Assembly: GCA_016207885.1 (NCBI GenBank)
Contig: JACQZE010000030.1
Span: 1-64,000 of the forward strand
Reading direction: 5' to 3'
Origin: Nitrospirota bacterium
Lineage (GTDB): Bacteria > Nitrospirota > Thermodesulfovibrionia > UBA6902
Length of the DNA: 64,000 nt
Below are positions 45,768-54,086 of this stretch, piece by piece. The notes beneath the pieces are model-generated. The model saw only the letters and a program-made list of their open reading frames with translations, had not been told where the DNA came from and made no database searches. The position numbers were made by a program, and so were the translations under genes. Numbering within the stretch: position 1 is the first letter of the stretch; every line of letters begins with the position of its first letter.

Positions 45768-47015
45768 TCAACGCCGTATTTTTTTGTAATCACCGTACAT
45801 GGTCTTTTCAAGAAGCATGTCCATTGGTTTTTTTAATAACGATTCTGAGAGCCAGTGTTTTTCAAATATGACCTTTCCTAAATGCCACAATGGAGAAGGT
45901 TTGCGCATTATTACTTGAGGGTTCGGGGTAGCGTAGAAATTTCCGGAGCCGAACCCGGCTGTGCCGTCTCCGATCTCTATGAAGCAGCCTCCCTCTCCGG
46001 TATATTCCGCTTTTTCTCCGGTTTTCAAAATCTCATTTGCGATATTTTCAGCCACAACCTTTGCTTCAAAATGGGCAAATACTCCTGCCTTGGGAAGCAT
46101 CAACGGCACACCCGGTTTCCACTCTCCCGGTATCTTAACCTTGGCAACATCACCTATGGCGTAGACATTCTCAAATTGAGTTTTCAATGTGTCTTTGTCC
46201 GCAGGTATCCAGTCTTCAGTTAATCCTGATTTCCGGATGACCTCAGGAGATTTATGAGGGGGGACAACTAACAATAAATCATATGATGCCCTTCCCTTAT
46301 CAAAAGTTATTTCTTTTTTTTCTGCATCTATTGAAGCAACCTTATGCTCAAAATTATGCGCAATCCCCATTTGCTCCAGCATTGCTTTTATCATATTCCC
46401 GACAGCAGCCCCGGCAACCGGCATCGGCAGTGTTTCAGGAGCAAATATTTTCACATTAACATTTTTCTCAAGGCCTCTCTTTCTGAAGATATCTTTTAGC
46501 AGAAAGGCGGTTTCATAGGGCGCTGCCGGACATTTATAAGGCATGGAAGTAACAAGGACTATAATGTCTCCGCCGGAGAAGTTCTTTATGCGGTCTCTCG
46601 CTTTCAGTATCCCGTCTAATGTGTAAATATTGCAGGCATCTTTTTTAAGGGCATCTTCAAGGCCAGGCACTGCTTCAGGAAATAATGAAGCGCCGAGGGA
46701 GATCACAAGGTAATCATAGGCGATCTCTTTCTTCTCGGTTTTGACTGTTTTGTTTTGAGTATCGATCCTGAGGATATCTTCATTTATAAGATCAATGCCG
46801 CTCTCTATCAGCCTTGAGATGTCTTTCTTTATCTGCTCAGGTTCTCTGCATCCGCACATTACCCAGAGAAATGAAGAGGCGGATATATGTTCTCTGTTTT
46901 TATCTACTATTATTATCCGGTGTTCTTTTCCTAATTTCTTTCTGAGATCATTAGCCGTAGTCAATCCACCGACCCCGCCGCCCAAAACTACAATCGTTTT
47001 TTCATCGCTTCCCAT
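45768..47015 (-). CDS. Sulfide:quinone oxidoreductase-like flavoprotein
   Basis: I start at ATG 47015, with GGAGG nearby. The 415-residue protein has a Rossmann FAD loop (VVLGGGVGGLTTANDL) and a second dinucleotide-like region. The MPYKCPAAPYE segment carries one of the redox cysteines of SQR and flavocytochrome c sulfide dehydrogenase. Other cysteines are CGC near residue 53. The third typical SQR cysteine near the C-terminus is not evident, so this may be an SQR-like or polysulfide-handling variant. It is the first enzyme after ArsR 1. Confidence 0.85.
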   Translation of the reverse strand: MGSDEKTIVVLGGGVGGLTTANDLRKKLGKEHRIIIVDKNREHISASSFLWVMCGCREPEQIKKDISRLIESGIDLINEDILRIDTQNKTVKTEKKEIAYDYLVISLGASLFPEAVPGLEDALKKDACNIYTLDGILKARDRIKNFSGGDIIVLVTSMPYKCPAAPYETAFLLKDIFRKRGLEKNVNVKIFAPETLPMPVAGAAVGNMIKAMLEQMGIAHNFEHKVASIDAEKKEITFDKGRASYDLLLVVPPHKSPEVIRKSGLTEDWIPADKDTLKTQFENVYAIGDVAKVKIPGEWKPGVPLMLPKAGVFAHFEAKVVAENIANEILKTGEKAEYTGEGGCFIEIGDGTAGFGSGNFYATPNPQVIMRKPSPLWHLGKVIFEKHWLSESLLKKPMDMLLEKTMYGDYKKIRR

Positions 47016-47057
47016 CCTTCCTCCTTGAATTTGCAACTGAATTATTGCTCACAATAA

Positions 47058-47405
47058 TTATCTCTTTCTTTTGCCGGGGTAGGTGCCTTTTTTTGAAACA
47101 GGGCAGCATTTGGGCCCGGGCAGATCCTCGAAGTATTCCTTATTTAATATATGAATGATATCCAATACCAACGGGCTCTTCAGGAAGTAGCATCTTAATC
47201 TGCCGTCAATAAAAAAATCGATAATACCGGCGCTCCTGAGCTTTGTTAGATGCTGAGATATATTTGGCTGGCTCACATTGTCAAGAAAGTCTTCAAAATC
47301 GCTTACACACTTAACACCATTGGAGAGTTCAGTCAGTATCTTTATCCTGACAGGGTGGGTAATGGCTTTAAGTACCTCAATGCGCGGCAGGATATCTTTT
47401 GTCAT
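47058..47405 (-). CDS. ArsR-family transcriptional regulator 1
   Basis: The 115-residue winged-helix protein has the helix SQPNISQHLTKLRSAG. A Cys lies at the start of helix 3 (VKCVSDF), near the metal/thiol site of ArsR proteins, and a C-terminal CC pair in GPKCCPVSKKG may add ligands. The ATG at 47405 has no Shine-Dalgarno and coincides with the predicted transcription start (leaderless). It heads the sulfur cluster and is followed 42 bases later by the SQR-like gene. Confidence 0.9.
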   Translation of the reverse strand: MTKDILPRIEVLKAITHPVRIKILTELSNGVKCVSDFEDFLDNVSQPNISQHLTKLRSAGIIDFFIDGRLRCYFLKSPLVLDIIHILNKEYFEDLPGPKCCPVSKKGTYPGKRKR

Positions 47406-47440
47406 ATTCAAATATTACGATATTTGCATATGATTGTCAA
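47406..47440 (-). promoter_or_regulatory. Promoter and operator of ArsR 1 (leaderless)
   Basis: On the - strand TTGACA (47435-47440), a 17-base spacer and TAATAT (47412-47417). The -10 lies within the perfect inverted repeat CAAATAT-TACG-ATATTTG (47409-47426). Transcription would start about 47405, the first base of the start codon. Confidence 0.75.
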
Positions 47441-47509
47441 CTATATAATTTCCCGGGTGGCAAATCGGTGAAGAGGCTTTGATTACAAACGAATACTGCT
47501 GATCTATTT

Positions 47510-47535
47510 GCGATTTAATAATGCGATTTAATAAT
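47510..47535 (+). repeat. Two 13-base direct repeats
   Basis: GCGATTTAATAAT occurs twice in tandem (47510-47522 and 47523-47535) in the space between ArsR 1 and mlaE. The role is unknown. Confidence 0.7.
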
Positions 47536-47570
47536 GCTTGATATTATGTGTTGAATGATTTATTCTTGTG

Positions 47571-47607
47571 TTCTATATAGAATAGTAAAATATTTATTGT
47601 GTATAAT
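47571..47607 (+). promoter_or_regulatory. Candidate promoter of the mla operon with palindrome
   Basis: TATAAT at 47602-47607 lies about 30 bases before the mlaE start. The perfect palindrome TTCTATATAGAA (47571-47582) overlaps the -35 position, where no good TTGACA is seen. Confidence 0.45.
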
Positions 47608-47638
47608 AATTCAGCTAATGGTATAGATTAAGGAGAAT

Positions 47639-48427
47639 ATGTTGAATATTTTTGAGAAACTTGGTGACACGGTAATCTATTACCTTGATCAAGCCGGGAT
47701 GATGGTCATATTTCTCTTTCAATCCATTTATGCCTGCATAAAGCCGCCTTACAAAATTGCCCCTGTAGTCAAGCAGATTTATGTTATCGGCACCCTTTCC
47801 GTCTTTGTAGTTGTCTTCACAGGCCTTTTTTCCGGGATGGTACTCGGCCTTCAGGGATTCAACACGCTGAAGAAATTCGGAGCTGAGGGGCTTTTGGGTT
47901 CAGCTGTTGCGCTCAGCCTGATAAGGGAACTGGGCCCTGTCTTAACCGCGCTTATGGTTACCGGAAGGGCGGGTTCTGCTATCTGTGCCGAGATAGGCAT
48001 AATGAGGAACTCCGAGCAGATAGATGCTCTTGAGTGTATGGCGATTGATCCATATAAATTCATAATATCTCCCAAGTTCATTGCCGGGATCATCTCCCTC
48101 CCTCTCCTGACAGCGATGTTTGATATCGTAGGGATATTCGGAGGATATCTTGTGGGTGTCAAGCTCCTTGGCACAAACCAGGGGGCGTTCTTTAATACGA
48201 TGCTGACTGATGTGAAGTTTGACGATATTTATATGGGGCTTGTAAAGTCGCTTTGCTTCGGCCTGATAATAGTATGGATCTCTTCTGCAATGGGTTACTT
48301 TGTTCATATGACAAGAGGGGGGGGCTTTGGAGCAGAGGGTGTAAGCAGGGTTACTACAAACGCAGTAGTTCTGTCTTCCGTTTCTGTTCTGGTCTTTGAT
48401 TATTTTCTGACCTCCATGCTGATTTGA
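47639..48427 (+). CDS. mlaE: Mla ABC transporter permease MlaE
   Basis: The 262-residue membrane protein has the MlaE fold with five to six helices and the conserved GLFSGMVLGLQGFNTLKKFG segment, SLIRELGPVLTALMVTGRAG and an EIGIMRNSEQIDALE coupling loop. It forms the transmembrane part of the Mla complex, which moves phospholipids between inner and outer membrane. AAGGAG lies three to five bases before the ATG. It overlaps mlaF by four bases. Confidence 0.95.
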   Translation: MLNIFEKLGDTVIYYLDQAGMMVIFLFQSIYACIKPPYKIAPVVKQIYVIGTLSVFVVVFTGLFSGMVLGLQGFNTLKKFGAEGLLGSAVALSLIRELGPVLTALMVTGRAGSAICAEIGIMRNSEQIDALECMAIDPYKFIISPKFIAGIISLPLLTAMFDIVGIFGGYLVGVKLLGTNQGAFFNTMLTDVKFDDIYMGLVKSLCFGLIIVWISSAMGYFVHMTRGGGFGAEGVSRVTTNAVVLSSVSVLVFDYFLTSMLI

Positions 48428-49206
48428 TGATTGATAACAACTATATAATACAGATGGTTGACGTTGAAAAATCTTTTGGCACGCAAAAGATACTCAAGGG
48501 CCTTAACCTCTCCGTGGTTGAGGGCAGGACTTCTGTCATCGTGGGAGGGAGCGGCCAGGGGAAGAGCCTCACAATAAAGCACATCCTCGGCCTTATGAAG
48601 CCTACAAGCGGGCAAGTGCTTGTGTACGGCAAGGATATTAACAAGATCAGCAAAAAAGAGCTTAAAGAGATAAGGTCGGAATTCGGTGTTCTCTTTCAGA
48701 ACTCGGCGCTTTTTGATTCAATGACGATATTTGATAATGTCGCCCTTCCCCTGAGAGAGAGAACCAGGATGTCCGAGTCTGAGATAAAAGCTGTTGTGAA
48801 TGAATATCTTGAACTAATGGAGGTCAGGGGGGCGCATGAAAAGTTCCCCGCACAGGTCAGCGGAGGGATGAAGAAGAGGGTAGGGCTTGCGAGGGCGCTT
48901 GTTCTTAAGCCCAAGATAATGTTCTTTGACGAGCCTACCACAGGGCTTGATGTGGCGATGAGCAATGAGATATACCGCATCTTTTTCCGCACACAGGCAA
49001 AACTCGGGTATACAGCCATTATCGTCAGCCATGATGTGCCGAAAATATTCAAACTGGCTGATTATGTGCTTCTCTTTCACGATGGTATTGTTGAAGGGAA
49101 TCTTACTCCTGAGGAATTTCAGCTTTCAGACAAGCCTGTTATAAGACAATTTGTTGAGACAACAATGGGAAGATTATATTCAAGTGAAATGGAGGATATT
49201 CAATGA
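48424..49206 (+). CDS. mlaF: Mla ABC transporter ATPase MlaF
   Basis: The 260-residue ATPase has Walker A (GGSGQGKS), the signature SGGMKKRVGLARAL and Walker B FFDEPTTGLD, in the order of ABC ATPases. It powers lipid transport through MlaE. It overlaps mlaE and mlaD by four bases each, so these three subunits are translationally coupled. Confidence 0.96.
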   Translation: MMIDNNYIIQMVDVEKSFGTQKILKGLNLSVVEGRTSVIVGGSGQGKSLTIKHILGLMKPTSGQVLVYGKDINKISKKELKEIRSEFGVLFQNSALFDSMTIFDNVALPLRERTRMSESEIKAVVNEYLELMEVRGAHEKFPAQVSGGMKKRVGLARALVLKPKIMFFDEPTTGLDVAMSNEIYRIFFRTQAKLGYTAIIVSHDVPKIFKLADYVLLFHDGIVEGNLTPEEFQLSDKPVIRQFVETTMGRLYSSEMEDIQ

Positions 49207-49649
49207 AGAGGATAAGTATTGAAACAATTGTTGGAATATTTCTGGTTCTGGGACTGGTCGCGCTTGCGTACCTGTCGGTGAAGCTGGGCGGGATAAGCCT
49301 TTTCGGCACAGACCAGTATAAGGTCAGTGCCCGGTTCGGAAACATCTCCGGCCTTACCAAGGATGCAACTGTAGAGATCGCCGGTGTTATCGTCGGCAAG
49401 GTATCAAAGGTTAGCCTTAATGGTGATGACTATCAGGCAAAAGTGGAGATGCTTATTAACCCTGACGTGAAACTTCAGGAAGACACGATCGCGTCTATCA
49501 GAACACAGGGGATAATAGGCGACAAATATGTAAAACTTTCGCCTGGAGCCTCTGAAGATTTAATAAAGGACGGCGGAGAGATCATTGAGACTGAATCATC
49601 GCTTGTGCTTGAAGAGCTTGTAAGTAAATATATGTTTGATAAAGAGTAA
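49203..49649 (+). CDS. mlaD: Mla substrate-binding MCE protein MlaD
   Basis: The 148-residue protein has one N-terminal transmembrane helix and a single MCE domain (YKVSARFGNISGLTKDATVEI, VGKVSKVSL, IRTQGIIGDKYVKLSPG). MCE rings form the periplasmic lipid channel. Its short length (one domain) is usual for MlaD. Confidence 0.94.
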   Translation: MKRISIETIVGIFLVLGLVALAYLSVKLGGISLFGTDQYKVSARFGNISGLTKDATVEIAGVIVGKVSKVSLNGDDYQAKVEMLINPDVKLQEDTIASIRTQGIIGDKYVKLSPGASEDLIKDGGEIIETESSLVLEELVSKYMFDKE

Positions 49650-49674
49650 ATTTTATTAATATTGAGGTGTGACC

Positions 49675-50295
49675 ATGAAACTGTTCAGGTTGATTTTAAT
49701 AAGTACTTTAATTGTTTTCTTGCTTCAGGTATTTTCAAATTCTTTCGCAGGTGATTCTCCCAAGGCATCTTTGCAGTCCACAATAGACGCTATTTTGGCC
49801 CTCTTGCGGGATAAATCACTCTCAACTCCCGACAAGAAAGAGGTGAGGCGTGAAAAGATAAGGGCTTTGCTGAATGAGCGCTTTGATTTTGCCGAGATGG
49901 GCAAACGCTCTCTTGCCAATCACTGGAAGGAGCGCACGCCTGCCGAGCAGAAGGAGTTTGTTGCCATATTTTCCGACCTCTTAGAGGCGTCTTATATCGG
50001 CAAGATCGAGGGATATACAAATGAGAAGGTGACCTATGACAGTGAGCAGATCAAAGGGGAAGGCAAATATGGACAGGTTGAGACATCCATAGTCACAGAA
50101 AAAGTTGATATCCCTATTGATTACAAGCTGATAAATAAAGACGGTAAATGGCTTGTTTATGATGTTACGATAGAAGGCGTCAGTTTTGTCAGCACATACA
50201 AGGGACAGTATAATGAGATCATTGTTAAGAATTCTTATGCAAAACTTATTGAGCAGATGAAGGATAAACTGAAAGAGGTAAAATCCACTCTCTGA
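49675..50295 (+). CDS. mlaC: Periplasmic phospholipid-binding protein MlaC
   Basis: I start at ATG 49675, seven bases after GAGGTG; a GTG at 49669 is also in frame. The 206-residue protein has a signal peptide (ends NSFA) and the MlaC/Ttg2D domain, with MGKRSLANHWKERTPAEQKEF and YKLINKDGKWLVYDVTIEGV. It shuttles lipids between MlaD and the outer membrane. It is the last recognised mla gene; no MlaA or MlaB follows. Confidence 0.92.
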   Translation: MKLFRLILISTLIVFLLQVFSNSFAGDSPKASLQSTIDAILALLRDKSLSTPDKKEVRREKIRALLNERFDFAEMGKRSLANHWKERTPAEQKEFVAIFSDLLEASYIGKIEGYTNEKVTYDSEQIKGEGKYGQVETSIVTEKVDIPIDYKLINKDGKWLVYDVTIEGVSFVSTYKGQYNEIIVKNSYAKLIEQMKDKLKEVKSTL

Positions 50296-50321
50296 TACAC
50301 CTGGTCTGCCGGAGACGATAT

Positions 50322-50789
50322 ATGAGCGATGAACTGAAAAAGATCATTAATGATTTAAAAGATAAACTCCAGATTTTTCAGTTATTGACTGATAAAGAGC
50401 TGGATACGGTCATCCCGTATTTTGAGCGGGTAAAGTATCCTGCCGGCGCCACACTTTTTAAAGAGGGGGATCCCGGAGATTATTTCGGCATTGTTCTGTC
50501 AGGCAGGCTTGAGGTAAAGAAAGAGACGGAGTTTAAGGATAAGTCCATAGTGCTTGCATTGCTCGGGAAGGGCTCTTTTACAGGCGAGCTTTCAATGCTC
50601 GACGGCCAGGTCCGTTCTGCCGCTGTTGTGGCGCTTGAAGATTCAGAGCTCTTTATTCTTAAGCGCGATACTCTTGATAAGTTCATGGAGGAGTACCCTC
50701 ACATCGGGATAAAGATACTCAAAGGAATTGTCAGGACAATGTCCATACGCCTTAGAAGGTCTGTTGAGAGGATGGCAACGATCTTCTGA
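50322..50789 (+). CDS. Cyclic-nucleotide-binding-domain protein
   Basis: The 155-residue protein has a single Crp-type beta-roll (KEGDPGDYFGIVLSGRLEV, GELSMLDGQVRSAAVVALE) and no DNA-binding helix-turn-helix, so it is a sensor or adaptor rather than a regulator of transcription. The RSAA instead of RSAT at the phosphate-binding position may affect ligand choice. It lies 26 bases after mlaC and 21 before the flavoprotein gene. Confidence 0.88.
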   Translation: MSDELKKIINDLKDKLQIFQLLTDKELDTVIPYFERVKYPAGATLFKEGDPGDYFGIVLSGRLEVKKETEFKDKSIVLALLGKGSFTGELSMLDGQVRSAAVVALEDSELFILKRDTLDKFMEEYPHIGIKILKGIVRTMSIRLRRSVERMATIF

Positions 50790-50810
50790 TCTCTCACAAG
50801 GTAAAAGGGC

Positions 50811-52145
50811 ATGGCGCAAACTGATAGGTACATACTGGATGACGGTTCCAATATAGCAGTAATAGGCGGCGGCCCTTCCGGGACTTTTTTTACGATCTTT
50901 GCCCTTAAAATGGCAAAGATGATCGACAAGAAGTTAAATATCACCATCTTTGATCCCAAGGATTTTTCAAAGAGCGGCCCCGCAGGATGTAACAGGTGCG
51001 GCGGTGTAATATCCGAACTCCTTGTTCAAACCCTTGCAGTTGAGGGCATCAACCTTCCTGATACTGTTATCCAAAGAGGCATCAATTCCTATAAACTGCA
51101 CACATTACACGGCAGCGTTGATATTATCACCCCTTCCTTTGAAAAGACTATCGCTACAATCAAGAGGGGAGGGGGGCCTAAAGATATAGACCAGCCAGGC
51201 AAGGAGAGTTTTGATAATTTTCTGCTTAAGCAGGCTATTGAACTCGGTGCTGTACACAGGCCATTACGCATTGATAAGATCGAATACAATGGTGATAAGC
51301 CTGTTCTCTTTTCTCAGGGTGAAAAGGTGCACGAGTCTGATGTTGTTGTTGGCGCTTTTGGAGTTAATTCTACTGCAGCAAAGATATTTGAAGATATCGG
51401 TTTCGGATACAGACAGCCTGAGACAGTAACCACAGCGATTGCTGAATTGGAATTTGGTGAAGATGTTGTTTCCGAATATTTCGGCAATTCCATACAGCTT
51501 TTTCTGCTTCCTGTCCCTGGCATGAAGTTTGCCGCCATGATACCCAAGGGGAGTTATGTTACAACATGTATCCTCGGGAAGAACATGGACTCCAACACTG
51601 TAGAAAACTTTCTAAACCATGATATAGTCAGGAAGATATTGCCAAAGGGATCGGATGTAAAGCCCAAGTGCCGATGTCTGCCAAAGATGAGCGTCAGCGC
51701 TCCTGAAATCCCTTTTACGGACAGGATGGTAATGTGCGGTGATTCCGGCTCAACAAGGCTCTTTAAAGACGGCATTGGCGCCGCATATATAATGGGCAAA
51801 GCGGTTGCAAAGACCGTTGTCTTTGACGGTGTGAGCAAAGAGCATTTCAGGGAAGGATATTACCCTGCATATAGGGAGATCAAGGTAGACAATTATTACG
51901 GTAGATACCTTTTTTGGATAACAGATCTTTACAAAAAATACGCTATAATGACAAAAGGAATGCTTGCTGTTGTTGAGGAGGAACAGAATGACCCTGATAA
52001 TCCCAGGATACTGAGCACCATCCTCTGGAATATGTTTACCGGAAATGAGCGTTATAAAAACATATTTAAGACAGCAATAAGTATACCGATGCATATTGAT
52101 CTTTGGAGAGAATTCGCAGGAAGTATTTTAAGGAGGCGTAAATGA
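50811..52145 (+). CDS. Geranylgeranyl-reductase-like FAD-dependent oxidoreductase
   Basis: The 444-residue protein has the FAD loop IAVIGGGPSGTFF and a cysteine motif (GCNRCGG) at the position of the PxxYxWxFP/CGG region of digeranylgeranylglycerophospholipid reductases. FADs in this family reduce isoprenoid double bonds. The substrate may be a quinone side chain, a lipid or a carotenoid; the mla context makes a membrane lipid plausible, but it is not proven. CGD (MVMCGDSGSTR) is a second conserved segment. Confidence 0.8.
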   Translation: MAQTDRYILDDGSNIAVIGGGPSGTFFTIFALKMAKMIDKKLNITIFDPKDFSKSGPAGCNRCGGVISELLVQTLAVEGINLPDTVIQRGINSYKLHTLHGSVDIITPSFEKTIATIKRGGGPKDIDQPGKESFDNFLLKQAIELGAVHRPLRIDKIEYNGDKPVLFSQGEKVHESDVVVGAFGVNSTAAKIFEDIGFGYRQPETVTTAIAELEFGEDVVSEYFGNSIQLFLLPVPGMKFAAMIPKGSYVTTCILGKNMDSNTVENFLNHDIVRKILPKGSDVKPKCRCLPKMSVSAPEIPFTDRMVMCGDSGSTRLFKDGIGAAYIMGKAVAKTVVFDGVSKEHFREGYYPAYREIKVDNYYGRYLFWITDLYKKYAIMTKGMLAVVEEEQNDPDNPRILSTILWNMFTGNERYKNIFKTAISIPMHIDLWREFAGSILRRRK

Positions 52146-53008
52146 GCTACTCAGACATCGGGAAGGTTTATTCAGATGGCGAGATAATATTTAAAGAAGG
52201 CGACAAGGGCGAAAACATGTTTGTCATCCAGTCAGGCAAAGTAAGGATAACCAAAAAAACCGGTTCAGAAGACATGACCATCGCAATCCTTAACGCAGGG
52301 GAATTGTTCGGCGAGATGGCGCTGTTTGATAAACTGCCCCGCTCTGCTAATGCCACGGCTGAAGGAGAGGCAAGGATACTTAATATAGATAAAAAGAAGT
52401 TCTTTGCAACTGCGAGCAGGGATCCTTCCATGGTATTCAAGATACTTGAGACAACAAGCATGAGGATAAGGAAGCTCGATGATGAGTTTACAAAACTTAA
52501 AAAGAGCAGGCTTGATGTTCTTCATGCCTGTATGGATGTTGATGAGACCTGCGCACTTATACTCGACGAGGCAAAGAATATTATCAACACTGACAATGGT
52601 TCGATAATGATATTTGATGATAATAAAAAATCCCTGACTATCAAGGCTGCATTCGGGGAGAAGCCGGGCGATGTCATGGAGTTTGCCGTCGGAGAGGGTA
52701 TTGCAGGAGATGTGCTTAAGACCGGGAAGGCAGAGCTTGTTAATAATGTTTCGCTGGATTCAAGATATGTAAAGGGTGGTGCCAACATACATTCAATGCT
52801 TTGTGCGCCGCTGAAGGGCAAGGGTAAGGTCTTCGGCGTGATCAATCTGAGCAACAGCTCTGAAAAAATGTTTACGATAGAGAATCTGAAGATACTCCAT
52901 ACCCTTGCCATATATGCTTCTGTAGCTATTATTAATGCAAAGAGTTTCAGTAAGCTCAGCAGCGCTGCAGAGGATGTTCTGATCCATGCATCAATGCTTG
53001 ATATGTGA
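52142..53008 (+). CDS. cNMP-binding and GAF-domain signalling protein
   Basis: The 288-residue protein has a Crp-type nucleotide-binding domain (about residues 1-120; FKEGDKGENMFVIQSGKV, GELFGEMALFDKLPRSANA), a short coiled linker and a GAF domain (about 150-285; GEGIAGDVLKTGKAELVNNV, MLCAPLKGKGKVFGVINL). No output domain follows, so it may act by binding a partner. It overlaps the flavoprotein stop by four bases (ATGA). Confidence 0.88.
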   Translation: MSYSDIGKVYSDGEIIFKEGDKGENMFVIQSGKVRITKKTGSEDMTIAILNAGELFGEMALFDKLPRSANATAEGEARILNIDKKKFFATASRDPSMVFKILETTSMRIRKLDDEFTKLKKSRLDVLHACMDVDETCALILDEAKNIINTDNGSIMIFDDNKKSLTIKAAFGEKPGDVMEFAVGEGIAGDVLKTGKAELVNNVSLDSRYVKGGANIHSMLCAPLKGKGKVFGVINLSNSSEKMFTIENLKILHTLAIYASVAIINAKSFSKLSSAAEDVLIHASMLDM

Positions 53009-53079
53009 GTTGACAGACATAGACTTCTGAGGGAATTGTTCTGCTTCATTAATGGTTCTGATCTTAATGATGATGAAGG

Positions 53080-53793
53080 TCAGAATCTTGATAGCTTTGA
53101 ACTTTTATATTCAGACGGGTTATTTGTAAAAAGAAGCGTCCCGTCATCCATTACAACTTTGTAAATCTTTGCAGAAATATCCTTGCCGGTGACAGGTCTA
53201 TTTGTATTATCTCTGCTTGAATTATTGCCTCCATTGGGTTTTCCTTCATATATAGAAAGAACTTTACTTACATAATCTTCAGTTTCAGGGAATGCAGGCA
53301 CCCCCCCGTAATCCGTAACAGTGCCGGGCCCGGCATTATATGCGGCAACGGCAAGCGGAAGGTCAGTGAACATATCGAGCAGAAAACGGAGGTATTTTGT
53401 CCCGCCATCTATATTTTCCTCAGGATCAAAGGGGTTGATCACCCCCATATCTTTTGCCGTATCAGGCATGAGCTGCATAAGCCCCATAGCGCCCTTATTT
53501 GAAACAGCATTTTTTCTCCAGTTGGATTCTACAGTTATTATGGCTTTAATTAAAGAAGGGTCTACGCTGTATTTTGATGATTTGTTATTGATTATCTGGT
53601 CGTAGTATTCGCTGCCGCTGTTATAATTTTTATAATTATTTACTTTTTTGCTTTTCTTGTGCGGTTTTTCCTGAGGAACATTGGTAAATAGAACAACCCC
53701 GTTTTTATCTACATACTTATATATGTCCCCGTATGATAACGAAAATGACAGGAGAACGGCCGAAATTATTAAAGTGAAACAAACTTTCAGCAT
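53080..53793 (-). CDS. Lytic transglycosylase with DUF4124-like segments at both ends
   Basis: The 237-residue exported protein has a signal peptide (ends LSYG), then a DUF4124-like YKYVDKNGVVLFTN segment. The SLT domain contains the catalytic Glu in TVESNWRKNAVSNKGAMGLM plus AYNAGPGTV and ETEDYVSKVL. A second DUF4124-like copy (IYKVVMDDGTLLFTN) ends the protein. It cleaves peptidoglycan and may make room for envelope machines such as the pilus. It converges with the cNMP/GAF gene. Confidence 0.93.
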   Translation of the reverse strand: MLKVCFTLIISAVLLSFSLSYGDIYKYVDKNGVVLFTNVPQEKPHKKSKKVNNYKNYNSGSEYYDQIINNKSSKYSVDPSLIKAIITVESNWRKNAVSNKGAMGLMQLMPDTAKDMGVINPFDPEENIDGGTKYLRFLLDMFTDLPLAVAAYNAGPGTVTDYGGVPAFPETEDYVSKVLSIYEGKPNGGNNSSRDNTNRPVTGKDISAKIYKVVMDDGTLLFTNNPSEYKSSKLSRF

Positions 53794-54086
53794 AATAAAA
53801 TATACCAGTTAATGGTTATGGCGGTCAATTTTATATTAATATCCTTTTGCCATATTTAATAATTCACTCAAACATATCATAGTTTTGTCATGTAATTTAA
53901 TTATGAATTTTCCCTGATATTTTATTTATTTGAATTGTTAAGATTCGATTATATTTTTATATGGCTTTTTTACTTGACTAAGACCCTATTGATATGAGAA
54001 AATTTCAGCACATTATGTTAATGGAAAGAAAGGATTTATCCCTTTTTATTTTTTTACTTTTATAACTATAGTATAAGGAGGTATTA

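Noticed and set aside
47510-47535. Iterons or an origin at the 13-base direct repeats
   Set aside because: There are only two copies, with no replication gene nearby and no further DnaA-like boxes seen.
53056-53085. Terminator between the cNMP/GAF gene and the lytic transglycosylase
   Set aside because: A ten-base stem exists but no T run follows on either strand, and it overlaps the transglycosylase stop codon.
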